Assembly (NCBI GenBank): GCA_046347045.1
Contig: JAXMGX010000014.1
Location: forward strand, 62,001 to 126,000
DNA: 64,000 bases
Origin: ZC4RG30 sp046347045
GTDB lineage: Bacteria; Pseudomonadota; Gammaproteobacteria; Steroidobacterales; Steroidobacteraceae
Reading direction: 5' to 3'
Under the pieces are notes generated by a model. The model saw only the letters and a program-made list of their open reading frames with translations, ran no database searches and was not told the origin of the DNA. Below are positions 61,374-64,000 of the stretch, one piece after another. The translations under genes were made by a program, and so were the position numbers. Numbering within the stretch: the first letter of the stretch is position 1; every line of letters starts with the position of its first letter.

Positions 61374-61434
61374 CCGGATGCGGCGGGGGCCGTATCGCAG
61401 GCATTGCGAAGGAACCGTGGCAAGAGAGAGTTGC

Positions 61435-62544
61435 GTGACCAGAATCCCTGTCGAGCGTGCAAGAAGGCCTGGGCGCCGCAAGCCGGGGCGGCCTTCTTCC
61501 GTACCGAAGCGCCGCCCCCACACCATCACCGACGTGGCCGACCGGGCCGGCGTTGCGATCAAGACGGTCTCGCGCGTCCTGAACCGCGAACCCAGCGTAC
61601 GTCCCGAAACCCTGCACCGCGTGCAGCAGGCGATTCGCGAACTCAACTACCGGCCGAATCCGTCGGCGCGCAACCTGGCAAGCGCGCGCGAGCACCTGAT
61701 AGCCATCCTGTACAACAATCCCAGCGCCAATTACGTTGTCAGCGTCCTGGAGGGCGTGCTCGCCGCCTGCGAAGCGGAACATCACGGCGTACTGTTGCAG
61801 CCCTGCGAAACGGGCGGCGCGCGCCTGATCGACCAGATCCATGATCTGCTGAACCAGCGCCGGGCGCGCGGCCTGGTGCTGACCCCGCCACTGTGCGACG
61901 ACCGCGCGCTGCTGGACATGCTCGACGCCGAGCAGATCGACTACGCCTCCATCGCGCCGGGCGACGAGCAGCGTGGCAGACCGTTCGTGGCCATCGACGA
62001 CGAAAAGGCAAGCCGTGACCTGACGGAATACCTGATCTCCCGTGCGCATCGACGCATCGGCTTCATCAAAGGACACCCTCTGCATGGCGCTGCTGCGAAG
62101 CGGCTTCTCGGCTACCAGGCCGCGCTGCGCGAGCACGGCATCCCGCCCGACGAAAGCCTGATCGCAAGCGGCAATTTTTCTTTCGAATCGGGCGTCGAAT
62201 GCGCGCGCCGGCTGCTCAGCCTGCGTCATGCGCCGTCGGCAATCTTCGCCGCCAACGACGACATGGCGGCCGGCGTCATGCATGCCGCATACGAGAACGG
62301 CCTCGAGATCCCGCGCGAACTGTCGGTCGTCGGCTTCGACGACTCGCCGACGGCGCGCTATGTCTACCCAACATTGACCACGGTTCGGCAGCCCGTCAGG
62401 GCCATGGCACATGCGGCGGTGGATTGCCTGATGCGCTCCATACGCCAGCGCTCCGGGCGCGGCGACGCGACGCCTGTCAGCCAGCGCTTCGACTACGATC
62501 TGGTCATCCGCGATTCGGTGTCGGTAGCGAAAACCGGTGCCTGA
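61435..62544 (+). CDS. LacI-family transcriptional regulator of the trehalose locus
   Basis: DNA-binding repressor of 369 residues. The N-terminal helix-turn-helix covers about 30-55 (TITDVADRAGVAIKTVSRVLN), with the hinge helix NPSARNLAS and then the periplasmic-binding-protein-like sensor domain (ILYNNPSANYVVSVLEGV ... FAANDDMAAGVMHAAYENGL ... VVGFDDSPTARYVYPTLTTV). The effector is unknown; trehalose, glucose or a derivative is plausible. A basic N-terminal tail of about 29 residues before the HTH is unusual. The start GTG at 61435 has a weak GAGAG upstream; the in-frame GTG at 61417 with AAGGA is an alternative. It stands divergent from the receptor and upstream of a sugar permease. Confidence 0.85.
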   Translation: MTRIPVERARRPGRRKPGRPSSVPKRRPHTITDVADRAGVAIKTVSRVLNREPSVRPETLHRVQQAIRELNYRPNPSARNLASAREHLIAILYNNPSANYVVSVLEGVLAACEAEHHGVLLQPCETGGARLIDQIHDLLNQRRARGLVLTPPLCDDRALLDMLDAEQIDYASIAPGDEQRGRPFVAIDDEKASRDLTEYLISRAHRRIGFIKGHPLHGAAAKRLLGYQAALREHGIPPDESLIASGNFSFESGVECARRLLSLRHAPSAIFAANDDMAAGVMHAAYENGLEIPRELSVVGFDDSPTARYVYPTLTTVRQPVRAMAHAAVDCLMRSIRQRSGRGDATPVSQRFDYDLVIRDSVSVAKTGA

Positions 62545-62623
62545 GGATTCAAGTCAGTAGCAGCCTTCTTCTGCCAGAACCCTGCCTCGTCAACAGAACT
62601 GATTCCGGACATTCGGGGAGCAC

Positions 62624-63910
62624 ATGGAAAACCTCTCACACGCGGCCAAGCATGACGCACCTACGGTCAACGCCCCCGGCCTCTCCAACTTCGTCTTCGC
62701 CCTGTTCTTCATCTTCGGCGGCATCACCAGCCTCAACGATGTGATCATCCCGAAGCTCAAGGAGCTGTTCACGCTCAGCTATTTCGAGGCCATGCTGGTG
62801 CAGTCGGCGTTCTTCGCCGCCTACTTCATCGTTTCGCTGCCGGGGGCAGCGCTGGTCAAGCGCATCGGCTACATGCGCGGCGCGGTGGCGGGCCTGCTGC
62901 TGATGATGACCGGCTGCCTGCTCTTCATCGTTGCGTCGAACAGCGCGCGCTTCGGAGTTTTCCTGGGCGCACTGTTCGTGCTGGCCAGCGGCATCACCAT
63001 CGTGCAGGTGGTGGCCAATCCGCTGATCTCGATGCTGGGGCCCTGGCGCACGGTGCACAGCCGGCTCACCTTCGCGCAGGCCTTCAATTCGCTGGGAACC
63101 ACGGTCTTCCCGTACTTCGGATCGATCATCATCCTGGGGTCGCTGGCCTCGGTGAATGCTGCGTCGCTCACGGGCACCGCACTCGAGATCTATCGTCAGC
63201 AGGAAACCCAGGCCATCGTGAAGGCATACCTGGGCCTTGCGGCGGCACTGTTCGTGGTGGCGGCGGCGGTGTGGATGTTCCGCAACCGCCTGAAGGGCGA
63301 AATCCATTCCAGCGGCGCCATGCTCTCGGGCTTCTCGCTGCTGTCACGGCCGCGCTTTGCCTACGGTACTGCTTCCATCTTCCTTTACGTGGGCGCAGAG
63401 GTGGCCATCGGCTCGCTGATCGTGAACTACCTGATGCAGGGCCATGTGCTCGGGCTTCCCGAACAGGCTGCCGGCAAGATGATTCCGTTTTACTGGGGCG
63501 GCGCGCTGCTGGGTCGGTTCATCGGCTCGGCCGTGCTGCGCCTCGTCAGCCCCGGCAAGGTGCTGGCCTGCGTGGCCACCGGCGCCATCGCCCTGCTGGC
63601 GATATCAGCCAACAGCACCGGCCACCTGGCCGCGTATTCGCTGCTGGCGATCGGCCTGATGAACTCCATCATGTTCCCCACCATCTTCAGCCTGGCCTGC
63701 GAGGGGCTGGGATCACGCGCCGCGGATGGTTCCGGCGTGATCTGCATGGCCATCGTGGGTGGTGCGCTGGTGCCGCCACTCACCGGGCATCTGGCCGATG
63801 TGAGCGGCAGCCTCGCCTTCGCGCTGTGGCTGCCTGCGCTGTGCTATCTGCTGATCGCCGGATTCGGCATCTTCGCCCGGCGGCCGGCGCCACGCAGCAC
63901 CAGCCTGTAG
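62624..63910 (+). CDS. Sugar MFS permease, FucP/GluP (FHS) family
   Basis: Inner-membrane proton symporter of 428 residues with about twelve helices. The FHS-family marks are visible: FIFGGITSLNDVIIPKLKELF, YFIVSLPGAALVKRIGY, VVANPLISMLGPWRTVHSRL and AQAFNSLGTTVFPYFG. Members carry L-fucose, glucose/galactose or N-acetylglucosamine; beside a periplasmic trehalase glucose is the likely substrate. Shine-Dalgarno GGGGAG at 62615-62620, 3 bases before the ATG. It is 79 bases after the LacI gene, with no third operator between, so it is probably read with lacI. Confidence 0.88.
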   Translation: MENLSHAAKHDAPTVNAPGLSNFVFALFFIFGGITSLNDVIIPKLKELFTLSYFEAMLVQSAFFAAYFIVSLPGAALVKRIGYMRGAVAGLLLMMTGCLLFIVASNSARFGVFLGALFVLASGITIVQVVANPLISMLGPWRTVHSRLTFAQAFNSLGTTVFPYFGSIIILGSLASVNAASLTGTALEIYRQQETQAIVKAYLGLAAALFVVAAAVWMFRNRLKGEIHSSGAMLSGFSLLSRPRFAYGTASIFLYVGAEVAIGSLIVNYLMQGHVLGLPEQAAGKMIPFYWGGALLGRFIGSAVLRLVSPGKVLACVATGAIALLAISANSTGHLAAYSLLAIGLMNSIMFPTIFSLACEGLGSRAADGSGVICMAIVGGALVPPLTGHLADVSGSLAFALWLPALCYLLIAGFGIFARRPAPRSTSL

Positions 63911-63939
63911 ATCGGGCGCTCGAAGGTGAGCGTCGCGTC

Positions 63940-64000
63940 CTAGGCCGTCTTCTTGGTCGCTTCGTCGATGACCTGCTTCAGCTCGCCGCTCTGCAGCATC
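63940..64000 (-). CDS. C-terminal end of a minus-strand gene, possibly monothiol glutaredoxin
   Basis: The last 19 residues before the stop (TAG at 63942-63940) read MLQSGELKQVIDEATKKTA. A hydrophobic MLQSGEL followed by a charged helix is how GrxD-type monothiol glutaredoxins end (E. coli Grx4 has MYQRGELQQLI), but the fragment is too short for certainty. The gene converges on the MFS permease gene with 29 bases between and no visible terminator hairpin. Confidence 0.45.
   Translation of the reverse strand, partial: MLQSGELKQVIDEATKKTA

Larger units (their letters stand above)
61078..61434 (+). other. Divergent control region between receptor and LacI genes
   Basis: About 357 bases without a gene. 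It holds the receptor promoter, one LacI-type operator near each end and the receptor Shine-Dalgarno site. The stretch 61188-61358 between promoter and second operator shows nothing recognisable; the overlapping open frames there lack coding features. Confidence 0.7.

Noticed and set aside
62545..62623. A third LacI operator before the permease gene
   Set aside because: No GACA-N4-TGTC-like palindrome is present in the 79 bases between the two genes.

Overview
The window is GC-rich, gene-dense chromosomal DNA. Gene content and order point to a gammaproteobacterium: a QseE/QseG/QseF-type two-component set, lptG beside pepA-holC-valS, hda, purM-purN followed by a DUF3108 gene, a DUF1841 gene, pyrC-rnt, and aceE-aceF-lpd. 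Together with the DUF6152/DUF6644-like genes and the TonB-receptor sugar locus this suggests a Nevskiales, Steroidobacterales or Xanthomonadales relative. That placement is inference from gene content, not from a marker comparison.

Layout. 1-4460: 3' end of galE, then histidine kinase, lipoprotein and response regulator. 4457-10331: lptG, facing away from pepA-holC-valS. 10394-14291: a MoxR ATPase, DUF58 and transglutaminase (TgpA-like) cassette. 14239-19034 (minus): pssA, family-4 uracil-DNA glycosylase, rimI, prfC and an MFS gene, every junction a 4-base overlap. 19095-22001: proS, a small lytic transglycosylase and a WrbA-like flavoprotein. 22002-23227 (minus): hda and pgsA. 23291-25750: purM, purN, DUF3108. 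25761-27424 (minus): dcd and apbC. 27548-32145: a HEAT-repeat/Ser-Thr kinase fusion directly upstream of two PilT/PilU-type ATPases. 32172-35370: metG, nth, DUF1841. 35447-41040: a secreted amidohydrolase, an unrecognised exported protein, a DUF6152-like protein, two four-helix membrane proteins and an M28 peptidase. 41224-43559 (minus): ABC-2 exporter. 43631-51706 (minus): pyruvate dehydrogenase complex and an M61 peptidase. 51838-55082: a second M17 aminopeptidase, pyrC, rnt. 55089-63910: a trehalose utilisation locus (trehalase fusion, TonB receptor, LacI regulator, sugar permease). 63940-64000: tail of a minus-strand gene.

How the genes work together. The clearest accessory system is the trehalose locus: the receptor would bring the sugar across the outer membrane, an exported trehalase would split it in the periplasm, and a FucP/GluP-type permease would import the glucose. 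Two near-identical LacI-type palindromes flank the intergenic region, one overlapping a good promoter for the receptor-trehalase operon. The least described units are the kinase-pilT-pilT operon, where a cytoplasmic kinase may tune twitching motility, and the exported/membrane cluster at 35.4-41 kb. The response regulator at 3126 has lost the sigma-54-contacting GAFTGA loop. No rRNA, tRNA, CRISPR array, insertion sequence or convincing intrinsic terminator was seen.
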